From Halanaerobiales bacterium (lineage in GTDB: Bacteria > Bacillota_F > Halanaerobiia > DY22613): DNA of 5,814 nt. Shown here piece after piece: positions 5,022 to 5,814 of the stretch. A program made the translations under genes and the position numbers. The stretch spans positions 1 through 5,814 of the forward strand of contig JAGMES010000232.1 in assembly GCA_023128035.1 (NCBI GenBank), in the 5' to 3' direction. The notes beneath the pieces were generated by a model. The model ran no database searches. It was not told the origin of the DNA and saw only the letters and a program-made list of their open reading frames with translations. Position 1 is the first letter of the stretch. Every line of letters starts with the position of its first letter.

Positions 5022-5649
5022 GAGTTCACTTATTGATACTGATATAATTCTTAAAATTGGTGAGTATAGAGGAGAAAAACTACTAAGAAAAATTCTATGT
5101 AGTTTTGGATATAATCTTTATTTACATGAATACGTAGTTCAAGAGGAATTGATATTTGGTGGATTAGCATTAGAACAACTTCATGAAATGATTGATTCAA
5201 ATGAGATAATTGTAATGAGTGTATCAGATTTGAATGATGATGAATTAAATGAATACAATTCTACACTTCAATTATTAGCAAATGAAATGAAAGTGGATTT
5301 GCGAAGAAAAAGGGATCGTAATGCGGGAGAAGTAAGATCGATGGCGATGGCTTTTGCTAAAGATTTCGAATATTTTATATCAGACGATGGCGGTGCTAGA
5401 GTAGCAGCAAAAAAACATTTACAAAAACTCGATGGAACTTATTTACAAACAATCCGAATGAAAGATGTAATTCTCCATATCAGGGATAATGAAGAGGACC
5501 TGGGTATAAATCGGAAGATTGCAAAAAGGCTATATCTACATGGGACAAACTCCAATTTGGCGAGAACTCAGGATGAGTCCAGAGAACTTAAAAGAATTAG
5601 AGCAATTCTTAAAAATGAGTTTGATAATAATTTGTGGCCAAAAGAATAG
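5005..5649 (+). CDS. PIN-like domain protein, probable ribonuclease effector
   Basis: This 214-residue protein carries the spaced acidic residues of a PIN nuclease fold. SSLIDTDIILKIG (7-19) gives the first-strand Asp (D11, possibly D13). E47/E48 lie in the following helix segment YVVQEEL. RNAGEVRSMAMAFA (105-118) gives the D/N-x-GE-x-x-x-x-x-x-A motif with E109. FISDDGGARVAAKK (124-137) supplies D127/D128, as in the IxSDDxxA end of PIN domains. Residues ~150-214 are a basic helical C-terminal extension of unknown role. The frame is open upstream from 4855, but ATG 5005 (or 5008) is chosen because GGAGG at 4994-4998 lies 6 bases before it and PIN proteins begin close to the first Asp. It overlaps the protease gene by 17 bp. 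PIN domains are Mg2+-dependent RNases and common toxins; here the neighbours suggest the effector of a regulated toxin or defence unit. The fold call is by motif, so moderately sure. Confidence 0.7.
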   Translation: MMRKTRSSLIDTDIILKIGEYRGEKLLRKILCSFGYNLYLHEYVVQEELIFGGLALEQLHEMIDSNEIIVMSVSDLNDDELNEYNSTLQLLANEMKVDLRRKRDRNAGEVRSMAMAFAKDFEYFISDDGGARVAAKKHLQKLDGTYLQTIRMKDVILHIRDNEEDLGINRKIAKRLYLHGTNSNLARTQDESRELKRIRAILKNEFDNNLWPKE

Positions 5650-5670
5650 CGATAAGTAAAAAAATTAATT

Positions 5671-5700
5671 AATAGTATGTTTAAATACATACTGTTTTTT
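5671..5700 (+). terminator. Intrinsic terminator of the HTH-ImmA-PIN operon
   Basis: AGTATGT (5674-5680) and ACATACT (5687-5693) form a 7-bp stem with a 6-base loop. The stem extends by a T-G wobble and A-T pairs at its base and is followed by six T residues (5695-5700). It begins about 20 bases after the stop codon of the PIN-like gene. An A-run upstream (5658-5664) suggests some activity on the other strand as well. Confidence 0.8.
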
Positions 5701-5814
5701 GTGTGCGACGGGCAGTTGCACTTTTGTAGAATTTATTACAAAGATTGAATGTTAAAGGCAGCGACTACGATACCTAGGTAAAAACGAGTCTAGAGCCTGT
5801 AAATTCAATTTTCT
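5701..5814. other. Right-edge non-coding stretch, no gene supported
   Basis: No frame longer than about 20 codons is readable on either strand. The stretch has GGGCAGTTGCACTTTTGTAG at 5710-5729, related in inverted form to 128-146, and a 10-bp palindrome TACCTAGGTA at 5771-5780. A minus-strand frame entering at the right edge ends at TAG 5774-5776 after about 12 codons (EFTGSRLVFT at its end); this could be the tail of a gene beyond the window but is too short to judge. Confidence 0.35.

Noticed and set aside
1..5814. CRISPR array, tRNA, rRNA or complete insertion sequence
   Set aside because: No regularly spaced direct repeats, cloverleaf-like sequence or transposase frame was found by reading. 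A covariance-model scan was not possible here.

Overview
The window is AT-rich, with strong AGGAGG-type ribosome binding sites, sigma-A-like promoters (TTGACA-17-TAAAAT upstream of the ROK gene) and hairpin-plus-T-run terminators. This points to a low-GC Bacillota chromosome or accessory region, probably Bacillales (Bacillus or a relative). The taxon is inferred from style and gene families, not from a marker gene.

Layout. (1) 1-249 is AT-rich leader sequence with no convincing gene, apart from an unassigned reading frame that runs in from the left edge. (2) 250-881 (+) is a 25-codon leader peptide joined by an ATGA stop/start overlap to a Nudix hydrolase. It ends at a bidirectional hairpin terminator (950-989) shared with the opposite-strand genes. 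(3) 998-3416 (-) is a decaying catabolic-type operon read right to left: an intact ROK-family repressor, an MFS transporter broken by two frameshifts, and a PHP-domain phosphoesterase reduced to its first few codons fused out of frame to its last ~50 codons. A good promoter and a 13-bp palindrome lie in front of the ROK gene. (4) 3447-3820 is a regulatory region between divergent genes. It holds two tandem 12-bp palindromes (ATACTwwAGTAT) and a second dyad (AGTAAA-N7-TTTACT) over the -35 of the rightward promoter. (5) 3821-5649 (+) is a compact three-gene operon with 17-bp overlaps at both junctions: a small Xre/Cro-type HTH regulator, an ImmA/IrrE (COG2856)-type HEXXH metalloprotease, and a protein that looks like a PIN-domain nuclease. 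It closes with its own terminator at 5671-5700. (6) 5701-5814 has no supported gene.

Working together: the most interesting unit is the HTH-ImmA-PIN operon. By analogy with ImmR/ImmA, the HTH protein would repress the operon and the metalloprotease would cleave it on a signal such as DNA damage or infection. The PIN protein would then be the RNA-cleaving effector. This would be a self-contained toxin-antitoxin or phage-defence-like cassette. The protein families are read from motifs; the circuit is inference. The adjacent ROK-MFS-PHP operon appears to have lost its function except for the regulator.
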